From Bacteroidaceae bacterium (GTDB taxonomy: Bacteria; Bacteroidota; Bacteroidia; Bacteroidales; Bacteroidaceae): a stretch of 64,000 nt of DNA. Where the stretch lies: contig JAFYNL010000052.1 of the NCBI GenBank assembly GCA_017548075.1, positions 1-64,000 of the forward strand, read 5' to 3'. Shown in pieces: positions 44,501 to 51,894 of this stretch. Position numbers and translations under genes: made by a program. Position 1 is the first letter of the stretch. The number at the start of each line of letters is the position of its first letter. The notes under the pieces were generated by a model. That model had not been told where the DNA came from, ran no database searches, and worked only from the letters and a program-made list of their open reading frames with translations.

Positions 44501-45458
44501 AGATTCCTTCGTAGTCGCGAGCCTCGCCAGCCCTTTTTGCCCAATAGTCATAACAACCTTCCGGATTCGTTGCAAACGTGAAATTGCTACTATTGTTCCC
44601 GCTTTTGAAGCGTGGCCATTCCCAGAGATTGTCGCGAAGCATACTGTCGCCCGAACTCATGACAATCGCCCAAGCCTTCGCCAAACGCTTGTTCTCTTCC
44701 AAAGACCAAAAGGCTCTCGAACTGCCGTGCTTAGCCGGCCAAAGGCAGTTAGCACGCAATCTCAGCAGAAGCTCCATTACTTTCTCGTAAGTATTCGGGC
44801 CTATGTTGTTATAGGAGGCATCAATGGTCTTTCTTGCCCAAGGCAGAAGTGCCCAATCTTCGTCGTTGATGAAGAGGCCGCGATACTTTACGGAAGGTTT
44901 TTCTACCTGAGCTTTGTCGCCTTGAACATAGATGCAGGACATCGGAGCTGGCTCTACATCGGCCCACCAAACATAAGGCGAAACGCCGATTCTGCGGCTG
45001 ATTTCGAAGAGTCCGTAGGCCGTTCCTCTTGGTGTTCCACCCATAATGACGAGGGCTTGGCTGATGTTTTCGGAGGGTTGCTGAACCAACTGAAGCGAGT
45101 AGGCTTCCCAAACTCCCGTCAGGCCTGTGGTATCGACCTTTCCATCGGCAATGAGAGCGTCCAAGATGGCTGATTGTCCAATGGTTCCAGCAATAATGGG
45201 CAGGTCGCCTTCGCGTACATTATTTCTTATAGCAAGCTGTTTGCCAGTAATAGTCTTGATGTCCTGAATGACGCAACGACTGGCTGTTGTGACCACTTCG
45301 GCATCGTTCGCATCCACGATGAACACGGCGTTTGCGTCGCTTCCAACTATTGGGAACCCTCCTGCAGCCTGAGAAAAGGTCAGGTCGGCTGAGGCTTGCA
45401 GACTTCCGCAAAGTACCAGAAGACAGGAGATAAAATATCGAGTAATGTCTCGCTTCAT
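41583..45458 (-). CDS. GH115 xylan alpha-1,2-glucuronidase with C-terminal tail
   Basis: 1291 aa from the ATG at 45458 (MKRDITRYFISCLLVLCGSL signal peptide); an upstream in-frame start lies in the promoter. GH115 enzymes remove (4-O-methyl)glucuronic acid from internal xylose of glucuronoxylan. Family blocks include TPRGTAYGLFEISRRIGVSP near 165, VKYRGLFINDEDWALLPWA near 215 and LRLRANCLWPAKH near 255. The catalytic part and its beta domain reach about residue 800. Two homologous binding modules follow (starting LTNELLVNADFE near 832 and LTQELIVNSDFE near 1039). It ends in a divergent sorting tail (TYDLLGRKMQSGQLPKGIYI, then RNGKKIIISTN), preceded by a 10-bp-repeat-derived linker. Confidence 0.88.
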   Translation of the reverse strand: MKRDITRYFISCLLVLCGSLQASADLTFSQAAGGFPIVGSDANAVFIVDANDAEVVTTASRCVIQDIKTITGKQLAIRNNVREGDLPIIAGTIGQSAILDALIADGKVDTTGLTGVWEAYSLQLVQQPSENISQALVIMGGTPRGTAYGLFEISRRIGVSPYVWWADVEPAPMSCIYVQGDKAQVEKPSVKYRGLFINDEDWALLPWARKTIDASYNNIGPNTYEKVMELLLRLRANCLWPAKHGSSRAFWSLEENKRLAKAWAIVMSSGDSMLRDNLWEWPRFKSGNNSSNFTFATNPEGCYDYWAKRAGEARDYEGIYDIGMRGLQDVALLGYEGQAAQLQGLADIIAAQREIITDSLGGDPTKVPQIYIPYKEALTLYNAGLKIPDDVTMCWVDDNYAYIRQLPTANERKRSGGHGIYYHLSYLGNPCSYIWLSTISPSLISFELSKAYENGMQGFWMVNVGDIKPAEVEFEFCMELAWNVNGWTPDKAAEFSRWWAAKTFGEDFADEMGEIRLEHYRLAAQTKPETVYHSNFTTQEMEQRIKDYQALSARVQALESSIPERLKDAYFELFSYPILATADQNIKAFGSRLSFWYASIGDKTRAMQYAALARTSYSDIVYLTNIFNTQLAGGKWNGMMDKSPNASDTGVQFGMPYTATASEINDAPGEMPDEGYNYVSADSYTNSRGNWQTLENLGVGGKSVTVWPIDYTTYTTTTARSKGPYVEYTLPLEKGNYQIIVRCLPTFPITTANDLQVGMGIGAGSVTSKSIKCSAETNIWNDNVMHGYSEARFSYKATTAKDVAFRFYVMNPALVISQIVYRQTDAEDLDLTNELLVNADFELYKSGNSVLTNPTGGLQRGVPYGWTLEGTMVGNSYGISNSDGSINYSEGGSVCWFKSKPMPEDFRLYQTIPAEKIEPGVYEVGCWLWNQTGKRGSCRLFANNHVQYYAHKNDYDQILKADEVSTFAGYKAGYETHTIMHPMRVVLQVHEGEDLTVGIKTSCIANDGKHTDETGWFKVDHFTVRRLGDLPKEETDSLTQELIVNSDFEYKSETELANGATVRGVPYGWNLSYSGTYTTTNSGLYGNGEGMHGKNYCAFTPAGYRPMPNDFCLYQTIPASKLKPGTYRVTCLFWSEAGLEGMGRLFANNEVQYYGSPHDYENNLTPGENNTFASYISEAVDGKSMQELSVIVTIEEGEDLTLGIRSGSIKGDGTQVTGQNRTGKFRVDYFRIEQLSADDPDGIAFPHESYESCKPYKSHETYDLLGRKMQSGQLPKGIYIRNGKKIIISTN
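41670..41720. repeat. 10-bp degenerate tandem repeat inside the GH115 gene
   Basis: About five degenerate units of the form CATGGGACTT, ATAAGGCTTA, CAGGACTCAT, AAGACTCATG follow each other at a 10-bp period. They encode the linker YESCKPYKSHE just before the C-terminal tail of the GH115 protein. Confidence 0.7.
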
Positions 45459-45494
45459 TGTTCGAAAAAGAGGCTTTTTAGTGTTTAAGTTGAG

Positions 45495-45525
45495 CAAAAT
45501 TAGCAAAAATTTTTGATATAACAAG
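45495..45525 (-). promoter_or_regulatory. Promoter of the GH115-surface-protein operon
   Basis: The minus strand has CTTG, a 19-bp spacer, and TAATTTTG (+ strand 45522-45525 and 45495-45502), about 37 bp before the ATG. Confidence 0.6.
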
Positions 45526-45734
45526 CAAAATGGCGCAAATATTTTTGCAAAATTATATAAATATGTTGTTTTCGTCTGGTTGTGTGGCTCTTGACAAATG
45601 ATAGGTTGGAGCGTGAATATAGTTTCTTTATGCTATTTCGGGGATGGACGTAAAGTGGAGCGAAAATGATGTTAAAATGGGTTAAAAGCGACTTTAACTT
45701 GGCATCTTTTCCAACTTGGCTAAGGTTGTTGGCG

Positions 45735-45778
45735 AACTTAACTAGGGTCGTTTGCAAACTTAACGAGTGAAGTTTGAC
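45735..45778. repeat. Degenerate 22-bp-period array D (2 units)
   Basis: AACTTAAC recurs at 45735 and 45757. The first unit contains CTAGGGTCGTTTGC, resembling the closing AACTGGGGTCGTTT unit of arrays E and F. It lies in the 653-bp divergent gap 45459-46111, which otherwise holds the GH115 promoter and an orphan hairpin and shows no convincing gene. Confidence 0.6.
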
Positions 45779-45819
45779 AATTTCGCCTGTTATGGTGGGG
45801 GTAAAAATGCGTTAAAATG

Positions 45820-45850
45820 GCCCGTTTTTCACTCGAAAACGGGTGTTTTT
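45820..45850 (+). terminator. Orphan terminator-like hairpin
   Basis: The perfect 8-bp stem CCCGTTTT / AAAACGGG (45820-45827, 45835-45842) with a 7-nt loop is followed by TGTTTTTG. No gene on the plus strand precedes it in this divergent gap, so it could end an unseen small RNA or be a leader structure of the downstream gene. Confidence 0.45.
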
Positions 45851-46111
45851 GTTGCTCCTCCGAGTTGGCTCGAAATGTATCTTGAACATTCTCAGGCAGT
45901 TACGAAAAACGGCAAAAGTTTTGAAAGTCTGGGGTGGGGTACAGGCTGAGCGATTCCGTTCCATTCTCGGCGAGTTTACGAAATGCAATGTGTAAGCAAA
46001 TATGCCGTTTCCGTTTACAAACTGTCAAATCTTGTGGCAGGAGAAATTTCTTGTTCTTTGATGCTAGAAAACGGAGAAATTGTTGTATCTTTGCAGCCTG
46101 AAAGACGAAAG

Positions 46112-46756
46112 ATGAAGTACAAAGCAATCATATTCGACTTGGATGGAACGCTGACGGACACACTCGAGGACCTCTATCTCAGTGTGAATCATGCACTTCG
46201 CAGCTGCAATCTGCCTGAAAGATCGCTCGACGAAGTTCGCCGTTTCGTTGGTAATGGCATCAGGAAACTGATTGAGCGTTCGGTTCCGGAAGATATTTCG
46301 ATTGATATGCTGGAACGTTGCTTCGAGGCCTTCAGAGCATACTATGTCATTCATTGTCAGGATCATACGCGCCTTTATCCTGGAATTGCTTCCCTACTGA
46401 CTGCCCTTCATGCCAAAGGTTATCGAATGGCTGTGGTCAGCAACAAGTTGCAGGCTGGGGTAGATGAACTGGCGGACACATTCTTTAATGGTGTGATAGA
46501 TGTGGCAATAGGCGAGCAGTCGGGCATTCCGCGAAAGCCTGAGCCGGATATGGTAAGGCATGCTTTGGACCAACTTGGCGTTAAGAAAGAGGAGGCAATC
46601 TATGTTGGAGATTCCGATGTGGACCTTCAAACGGCCTCGAATGCCGGGTTGCCTTGCATCTCGGTTTTGTGGGGCTTCAGGAACAGAGACTTCCTCGTTG
46701 CTCACGGTGCAACAGTGCTCGTGGAAAGTCCGCAAGAGGTTCTCGAACTCGTTTAG
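46112..46756 (+). CDS. HAD-family phosphatase (phosphoglycolate phosphatase-like)
   Basis: 214 aa from the ATG at 46112. Motif I is IIFDLDGTLTDT (nucleophile Asp9 and Asp11), motif II is VVSN, motif III is the Lys of RKPEPD, and motif IV is YVGDSDVDLQTA. An alpha-helical cap (about 17-85) places it with Gph/PGMB-like HAD IA enzymes, and the substrate could be 2-phosphoglycolate or another small phosphate ester. A -7-like TATCTTTG (46086-46093) lies 18 bp upstream without a good -33. The longer frame from 45983 is not supported. Confidence 0.88.
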   Translation: MKYKAIIFDLDGTLTDTLEDLYLSVNHALRSCNLPERSLDEVRRFVGNGIRKLIERSVPEDISIDMLERCFEAFRAYYVIHCQDHTRLYPGIASLLTALHAKGYRMAVVSNKLQAGVDELADTFFNGVIDVAIGEQSGIPRKPEPDMVRHALDQLGVKKEEAIYVGDSDVDLQTASNAGLPCISVLWGFRNRDFLVAHGATVLVESPQEVLELV

Positions 46757-46868
46757 TGTTCGAATTTCATCTTTTTGCAGATTTAATTCCTCTTTCTTCT
46801 TTCTTATTTCGCAAATTTTTAGTAATTTTGCGCCCGAAAAATAACAATCAAACTCTAATAATATAATA

Positions 46869-48566
46869 ATGAAACGTACAAAAATCCTTTTTCTTACGGC
46901 AGCCGCATCAGTAGTCGTGCTGTCATCTTGCAGCAAGCTGGGCAAGCTTACTGACGAGAACTTTACAGTAACTCCCACACCCCTCGAAGTCATTGGCGGC
47001 GAAGTTCCTGCCACAATCAACGGCACCTTCCCCGTCAAATACATGAAGAAGAAGGCCGAAGTCACAGTAACTCCCGTCCTGAAGTACAATGGCGGCGAGG
47101 CTATCGGACAGAGCGCTACCTTCCAAGGCGAGAAGGTCGAGGGCAATGGAACAACCGTCAGCTATAAGATGGGTGGCGTTTACACCATGAAGACCAACTT
47201 CACTTACGAAGAGCCTATGATGAATAGCGACCTCTATGCTCGCTTCGACGCCAAACTCGGCAAGAAGACCGTCAGCATTCCTGAGGTGAAGATTGGTTAT
47301 GGAGTGATTGCTACGAGCCAACTTCTCAGCCGTTGCGGCATGACTGCTTCAACCGCTCCAGACGCTTTCCAGCGCATCATCGAGCAGAAGCAAGAGGCTA
47401 ACATCAAGTTCCTCATTAACCAAGCTAACCTTCGTGCCAGCGAGCTCAACACCGTAAGCATCAAGGACTTGGGCAAGATCCTTCGCGAAATCAACGATAA
47501 CGAAGAGACGCGTGCCCTCCAGAACATCGAGGTAAGTGCTTATGCAAGTCCCGACGGCAAGTACTCTTTCAATGAGAAACTGGCCGAGAAGCGTCAGAAT
47601 GCCGGTGCCACATACTTGAAGGGCGAGCTGAAGAAGATTAAGATGAAGGCCGATGTGGACACCAAGTTCACAGCCGAGGACTGGGACGGCTTCCAGGAAC
47701 TCATTGGTAAGAGCAATCTGCAGGACAAGGAAATCATTCTTCGAGTGCTTTCTATGTACAAAGATCCTGAGGAGAGAGAGCAGCAGATCCGCAATATGAG
47801 CGCAGTTTATACTGACATCAAGGAGAGCATTCTGCCTGAACTTCGTCGTGCTCGTCTTATCGTAAACTACGAAATCATTGGTAGAAGTGACGACCAGATC
47901 CTCGCTCAGTTTACCGAAGACCCCAGCAAACTCAGCGTAGAAGAGCTGGTTTATGGCGCCAACAAACTGGTGACGGACGACGCAACTCGCCAGCAATGGA
48001 ACGAAACTGTTGCTCAGCAGTACCCCAGCGACTATCGTCCTCTCAACAACTTGGCACAAATGGCAATCGCTAACGGCCAGCCTGAAATGGCTCAGGCCTA
48101 CTTGAAGAGAGCTGCCAGCATCAATAAGAATGCAGCTGAAGTCAACACAAACTTGGCTCTCCTCGCTCTTAAGGATGGTGATGTGGCTGCCGCCGAGAGC
48201 TATCTCGCAAAGGGTAGTGGCTCCGATACCTTCAAGGAAGTGATGGGTAACCTCAATATTGCAAAGGGTAACTACACTCAGGCAGCCAGCGATCTGGCAG
48301 GTGTGAAGAGCAATAGCGCTGCCCTTGCTCAGATTCTCGCAAAGGATTATACGTCTGCAAAGAACACTTTGGCAAGCATCAAGAATGCCGACGCCATCAC
48401 AAGCTACTTGCAGGCCATCCTCGCAGCAAGAACTGGTGATGCCAGCACAGTTACCAGCGCTTTGGCAAGTGCCATTAAGCAGGACGCTTCTCTTGCTGAG
48501 CGAGCAGCCAACGACTATGAGTTCGTGAAGTATGCAAGCGCAGTAAAGAGCCTGCTTCAGAAATAA
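46869..48566 (+). CDS. TPR-containing outer-membrane-type lipoprotein with OmpA-like segment
   Basis: 565 aa. A type II signal peptide ends in LSSC (Cys near residue 19). A beta-rich domain (25-150) is followed by a segment resembling the OmpA C-terminal peptidoglycan-binding fold near 215-250 (EVSAYASPDGKYSFNEKLAE, then KRQNA), then helical TPR-like repeats (about 380-560). It is typical of Bacteroidetes envelope lipoproteins of unknown role. A TAATTTTG -7 box lies at 46823-46830. It is probably the head of a three-gene unit. Confidence 0.72.
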   Translation: MKRTKILFLTAAASVVVLSSCSKLGKLTDENFTVTPTPLEVIGGEVPATINGTFPVKYMKKKAEVTVTPVLKYNGGEAIGQSATFQGEKVEGNGTTVSYKMGGVYTMKTNFTYEEPMMNSDLYARFDAKLGKKTVSIPEVKIGYGVIATSQLLSRCGMTASTAPDAFQRIIEQKQEANIKFLINQANLRASELNTVSIKDLGKILREINDNEETRALQNIEVSAYASPDGKYSFNEKLAEKRQNAGATYLKGELKKIKMKADVDTKFTAEDWDGFQELIGKSNLQDKEIILRVLSMYKDPEEREQQIRNMSAVYTDIKESILPELRRARLIVNYEIIGRSDDQILAQFTEDPSKLSVEELVYGANKLVTDDATRQQWNETVAQQYPSDYRPLNNLAQMAIANGQPEMAQAYLKRAASINKNAAEVNTNLALLALKDGDVAAAESYLAKGSGSDTFKEVMGNLNIAKGNYTQAASDLAGVKSNSAALAQILAKDYTSAKNTLASIKNADAITSYLQAILAARTGDASTVTSALASAIKQDASLAERAANDYEFVKYASAVKSLLQK

Positions 48567-48572
48567 AAAGAT

Positions 48573-49610
48573 GTGAGAAACCTTGCTTACATAGCAACAC
48601 TCTTCGCCCTGCTCTGTTGTACGGGACACCCTAAAGAGGCTAGACTTAAAGGGGAGTTCGCGCACCTGGAGCAGGGCGAATTCCTTATCTATAGTACGGA
48701 TGAAGGGCTGGACCGCCTGGATACTTTGCACATTCAGGACGGCATCTTCTCCTACAAACTGCCTACTTTGGAGACGGCAACCTTGCATATCCTCTATCCC
48801 AACCAGTCTGAACTTGTGGTCTTCGCCAATCCTGGATCTGATATCGTCATAAAGGGTGATGCGCAGAACCTAAATGAAGTGGAGGTTAAGGGCGACGAAG
48901 ACAACGAGGTTTACACAGAGTTTCGGCAGGAAATCATGGAGAAATCGGCCGAAGAGGTGAAGGGAATTGCTCATAACTACATTCTTCAGCATCCAACTCT
49001 TGCTGTGAGCCGATACCTTTTTACGACCTATTTCCTTTGCGACGAAACGGCTTCCGTCAAAGAAACTAAGGCGCTTTACGACAGCCTCAGCAGAGCTTGT
49101 CCCGAGGATCTCGCTCTCTCGAAACTCTCTTCTCATGTTCGAACCCTCGATGTATTGAAGGTAGGCAGTCCTTTACCTGACTTCTCTCTTACCTTGAAGC
49201 CAAATCATGGAGGCAACGGACCAGTAGAAAGAACTATCAGGAAAGCAGATTATAAGGATAAACTCCTGCTTATCGCCTTCTGGGCAAGCTGGAAAGGCGG
49301 CAGTCAGAGCGCTTTATATCGAGGACGAAGGCTGCGTCGTGAACTGAGGAGCAAGGGAAAAGACATCGAACTCATCAGTTATTCTCTCGATGCTGACGAG
49401 CGACAACTCTATAGGATCGAGGAAAGAGATACCATCGACTATCCCAGTTATTGCGACTTTCGCACTTTATCCAGTCCACTTGTCCAGAAGTGGGGCATCA
49501 AGGAACTGCCCTATATGATCCTCGTAACACCCGATGGTCGCATTGCTGCAATGGGTTCCGAGTGGATGGAGGACATCGCTCCAGTCGCAAACGAACTAAA
49601 AGACAAATGA
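48573..49610 (+). CDS. Thioredoxin-fold lipoprotein lacking the CxxC motif
   Basis: 345 aa starting at GTG (48573); the ATG two bases earlier runs directly into a stop. The N-terminal signal ends in LLCC, suggesting lipidation. A DUF4369-like beta domain (about 22-115) is followed by a helical linker and a thioredoxin/TlpA-like domain (about 195-345). At the position of the WCxxC active site the protein reads FWASWKGGSQS, so both cysteines are missing and classical redox activity is unlikely. The fold may bind a partner or ligand. It lies 6 bp after the TPR lipoprotein gene and 1 bp before the next. Confidence 0.78.
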   Translation: MRNLAYIATLFALLCCTGHPKEARLKGEFAHLEQGEFLIYSTDEGLDRLDTLHIQDGIFSYKLPTLETATLHILYPNQSELVVFANPGSDIVIKGDAQNLNEVEVKGDEDNEVYTEFRQEIMEKSAEEVKGIAHNYILQHPTLAVSRYLFTTYFLCDETASVKETKALYDSLSRACPEDLALSKLSSHVRTLDVLKVGSPLPDFSLTLKPNHGGNGPVERTIRKADYKDKLLLIAFWASWKGGSQSALYRGRRLRRELRSKGKDIELISYSLDADERQLYRIEERDTIDYPSYCDFRTLSSPLVQKWGIKELPYMILVTPDGRIAAMGSEWMEDIAPVANELKDK

Positions 49611-49611
49611 A

Positions 49612-50448
49612 ATGACAAGAACAATCAAGTTTCTTATGGCAGCAGCTTTGCTCTCTCTGCCAATCGTGTCGAATGCCCAAACGGAGAATCCTCGTGGTAT
49701 CTACAGGCTGATGACTCTTGTAGGCAAGAATGGCGAGGTGAATTCTCCCTACCATCAGTACAAAGTTTGCACCGATAGTCTGACGCTCATGGTCGTCTTT
49801 CGGAACAACTCCTTCAGCATCTCAAACAACGACCGCATGGTCTTCAACTATACGGGCAGTGAGCCGAAGTCGGAGGACGACAAGAGTATTTTGATTTACG
49901 ACAGCAATGCCGACCACTTCACCGAGAAGTGGTGGAGCGACTATCCCAGCCACATGATATTTCCCAACAACGATTGGTGTCTGGAGAAGTACCAATCGGG
50001 ACAATACACGAAAGAGAGTCGCATCGCTTTTGACGCGATGACCGGCAAGGCAGAGGTCGATGCAGGGAATCCCCTGACCGGCACTTGGCGCTTCATGGGT
50101 TATGTGGATGAGATTCGAGACATCAAGAAGGAACTCCCCAAGTTACTTGAAAAGTATCCAAAGAGCAAGTACTTCAATTCCTTTTATGTGTTTTCTCCGA
50201 AGAACTGTGTGGCAATGAGTGGGAACGGCGGAGCAGTGAGTGAGATAACATATGATGGAAAGAAAGCCTTCAAGGTGGGCGATGTTACGTATCAGGTTAA
50301 GTGGTTGTCGAAAGACCGCATCGCTGTGGAAGAGCATATCGACTATCGTACTGATTGGCAGATAATGGAGCGTGTCACAGATGGGCAGCCACCGTTGAGC
50401 CACATCAGTAGCCAATACATCCAGAGAGGGCCGCGAGCTCTCCGCTGA
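49612..50448 (+). CDS. Secreted protein with two lipocalin-like domains
   Basis: 278 aa with a signal peptide ending in SNAQ, so the mature end is probably Gln. Two similar beta-barrel-like halves are seen (PRGIYRLMTLVGKNGE at about 27 and LTGTWRFMGYVDEIRD at about 161, each ending in a conserved strand), as in DUF4488-type Bacteroidetes proteins. Ligand unknown. It is co-transcribed with the thioredoxin-fold lipoprotein and ends just before a bidirectional terminator. Confidence 0.6.
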   Translation: MTRTIKFLMAAALLSLPIVSNAQTENPRGIYRLMTLVGKNGEVNSPYHQYKVCTDSLTLMVVFRNNSFSISNNDRMVFNYTGSEPKSEDDKSILIYDSNADHFTEKWWSDYPSHMIFPNNDWCLEKYQSGQYTKESRIAFDAMTGKAEVDAGNPLTGTWRFMGYVDEIRDIKKELPKLLEKYPKSKYFNSFYVFSPKNCVAMSGNGGAVSEITYDGKKAFKVGDVTYQVKWLSKDRIAVEEHIDYRTDWQIMERVTDGQPPLSHISSQYIQRGPRALR

Positions 50449-50463
50449 CCTTATATAAAAAGG

Positions 50464-50501
50464 AAAGAGCCGACTGCTTGTTGTTAAGCTTTCGGCTCTT
50501 T
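50464..50501. terminator. Bidirectional terminator (lipocalin-like gene / tRNA-Pro)
   Basis: The perfect 10-bp stem AAAGAGCCGA / TCGGCTCTTT (50464-50473, 50492-50501) has an 18-nt loop and A/T tails on both sides. It lies between the convergent protein gene and the tRNA. Confidence 0.85.
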
Positions 50502-50507
50502 CTAAGG

Positions 50508-50580
50508 TCGGGATGACAAGACTCGAACTTGCGACCTCGCGCCCCCCAGACGTGTGCGCTACCAACTGCGCTACATCCCG
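50508..50580 (-). tRNA. tRNA-Pro (GGG)
   Basis: 73 nt on the minus strand. The acceptor stem is CGGGATG / CATCCCG, the D stem GCGC / GCGC, the anticodon loop CTGGGGG (anticodon GGG, Pro), the T arm GCAAG-TTCGAGT-CTTGT and the discriminator A. CCA is not encoded. The anticodon stem CACGT / GCGCG has an A-C mismatch at 28-42 and a wobble at 31-39, which is unusual but does not disturb the loop. Confidence 0.92.
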
Positions 50581-50599
50581 TTCCTTGCATTTCGCGCTG

Positions 50600-50631
50600 C
50601 AAAGGTATGACATTTTTTTGTTCCTTCCAAA
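50600..50631 (-). promoter_or_regulatory. tRNA-Pro promoter
   Basis: The minus strand has TTTG, a 20-bp spacer, and TACCTTTG (+ strand 50628-50631 and 50600-50607), 20 bp upstream of the tRNA 5' end. It is interleaved with the divergent aroA promoter. Confidence 0.7.
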
Positions 50632-50647
50632 CTTTTTCGTAACTTTG
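50617..50647 (+). promoter_or_regulatory. aroA operon promoter
   Basis: TTTG (50617-50620), a 19-bp spacer, and TAACTTTG (50640-50647), perfect matches, 33 bp before the aroA ATG. Its -33 box lies inside the spacer of the opposing tRNA promoter. Confidence 0.82.
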
Positions 50648-50679
50648 TGCCATATTTGGCGAAAAATTAGAAAAGGTAA

Positions 50680-51894
50680 ATGCTTAAGATAAGTTCAGGA
50701 AACCAACTCAGAGGGCGTATTGCGTTGCCTGCAAGTAAGAGCATCAGCAATCGTGCTTTAGTGCTTAATGCGCTGAGTGGGAACACGTTGCTGCCCGACA
50801 ATTTGTCGGATTCCGACGATACTCAGGTGATGCTTCGTGCTTTGCAAGAGATGCCGGAAACTATCGACATTGGTGCTGCGGGAACGGCAATGCGGTTCCT
50901 GACGGCTTACCTGAGTGTCACGCCAGGCGAACATACCATTACTGGTACTGAACGCATGAAGCATCGTCCCATCGGTATCCTCGTCGATGCGCTTCGTCAG
51001 CTTGGCGCCACGATTGCTTACGAAGGCGAAGAAGGCTTCCCACCTCTGCGAATCGTTGGGCGCGACGACCTTGAAGGCGGCGAGTTGAGCGTTCCTGGCA
51101 ATGTCAGTTCACAGTACATCTCGGCTCTCTTGATGATTGCTCCAACGTTGAAGAAAGGCTTGCGTCTCACTTTGACAGGCATCATTGCGAGCCGTCCTTA
51201 CTTGAATATGACCATTAGCATGATGCGTGATTTCGGCGTGGAAGTTGAGTGGGAAAGCGATAACGTTATTAACATCCACTCAGGTTCCTACCTGCATCGA
51301 GCCTACACGATAGAGAGCGACTGGAGCGCAGCCAGTTATTGGTACGAGATGGTAGCGTTGACTCAGGACGAATCCCCTTGTGTCATATTGCCCGGACTTT
51401 TCCGAGAAAGCCTGCAGGGCGACAGTGCTGTTTGCGAAATGTTCCGTCCGTTGGGTGTCGAGACGACATTCATCGACTCGCAGACCGTTCAATTAAGCCG
51501 CTCAGGCAAGCCTTCTAAACACCTCGAACTCAACCTCATTGGTCAACCAGACTTGGCACAAACGCTCATTGTTTGTTGCACGATGCTTGGCACGACGTTC
51601 CGTTTCAGCGGTCTTGCCAGCCTGAAGATTAAGGAAACAAATCGAACATTAGCGCTTCAAACAGAGCTTCGTAAGTTGGGCATCGTGATTCATGAGGATG
51701 GAGATAGTGTTGTGTTTTGGGACGGAGAACGTTGCGAGCCAGAGGACGACCCGTTGATTTGTACTTATGAAGACCATCGAATGGCAATGGCTTTTGCTCC
51801 TGTTTGCATGGTTCGAGGCAGTATTCGTATCAACAACCCTGAAGTCGTGAGCAAATCATACCCGAATTTCTGGAAAGATTTCCCATGTTCCTGA
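50680..51894 (+). CDS. aroA: 3-phosphoshikimate 1-carboxyvinyltransferase (EPSP synthase)
   Basis: 404 aa, slightly short for the family (about 420-430). It makes EPSP from shikimate-3-phosphate and PEP in the shikimate pathway. Conserved segments are LPASKSISNRALVLNAL near 17-33, GAAGTAMRFLTAYLS near 67-81, ERMKHRPIGILVDALRQLGA near 91-110, DWSAASYWYEM near 215, LIGQPDLAQTL near 286, LKIKETNRT near 325 and TYEDHRMAMAFA near 361. It heads the aroA-porW-porX-tsaE unit and overlaps the next gene by 10 bp. Confidence 0.97.
   Translation: MLKISSGNQLRGRIALPASKSISNRALVLNALSGNTLLPDNLSDSDDTQVMLRALQEMPETIDIGAAGTAMRFLTAYLSVTPGEHTITGTERMKHRPIGILVDALRQLGATIAYEGEEGFPPLRIVGRDDLEGGELSVPGNVSSQYISALLMIAPTLKKGLRLTLTGIIASRPYLNMTISMMRDFGVEVEWESDNVINIHSGSYLHRAYTIESDWSAASYWYEMVALTQDESPCVILPGLFRESLQGDSAVCEMFRPLGVETTFIDSQTVQLSRSGKPSKHLELNLIGQPDLAQTLIVCCTMLGTTFRFSGLASLKIKETNRTLALQTELRKLGIVIHEDGDSVVFWDGERCEPEDDPLICTYEDHRMAMAFAPVCMVRGSIRINNPEVVSKSYPNFWKDFPCS

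Noticed and set aside
45983..46111. Upstream extension of the HAD phosphatase gene
   Set aside because: The added residues do not match HAD proteins, whose first strand begins at KYKAIIFDLDG, and a -7-like box sits within the extension.
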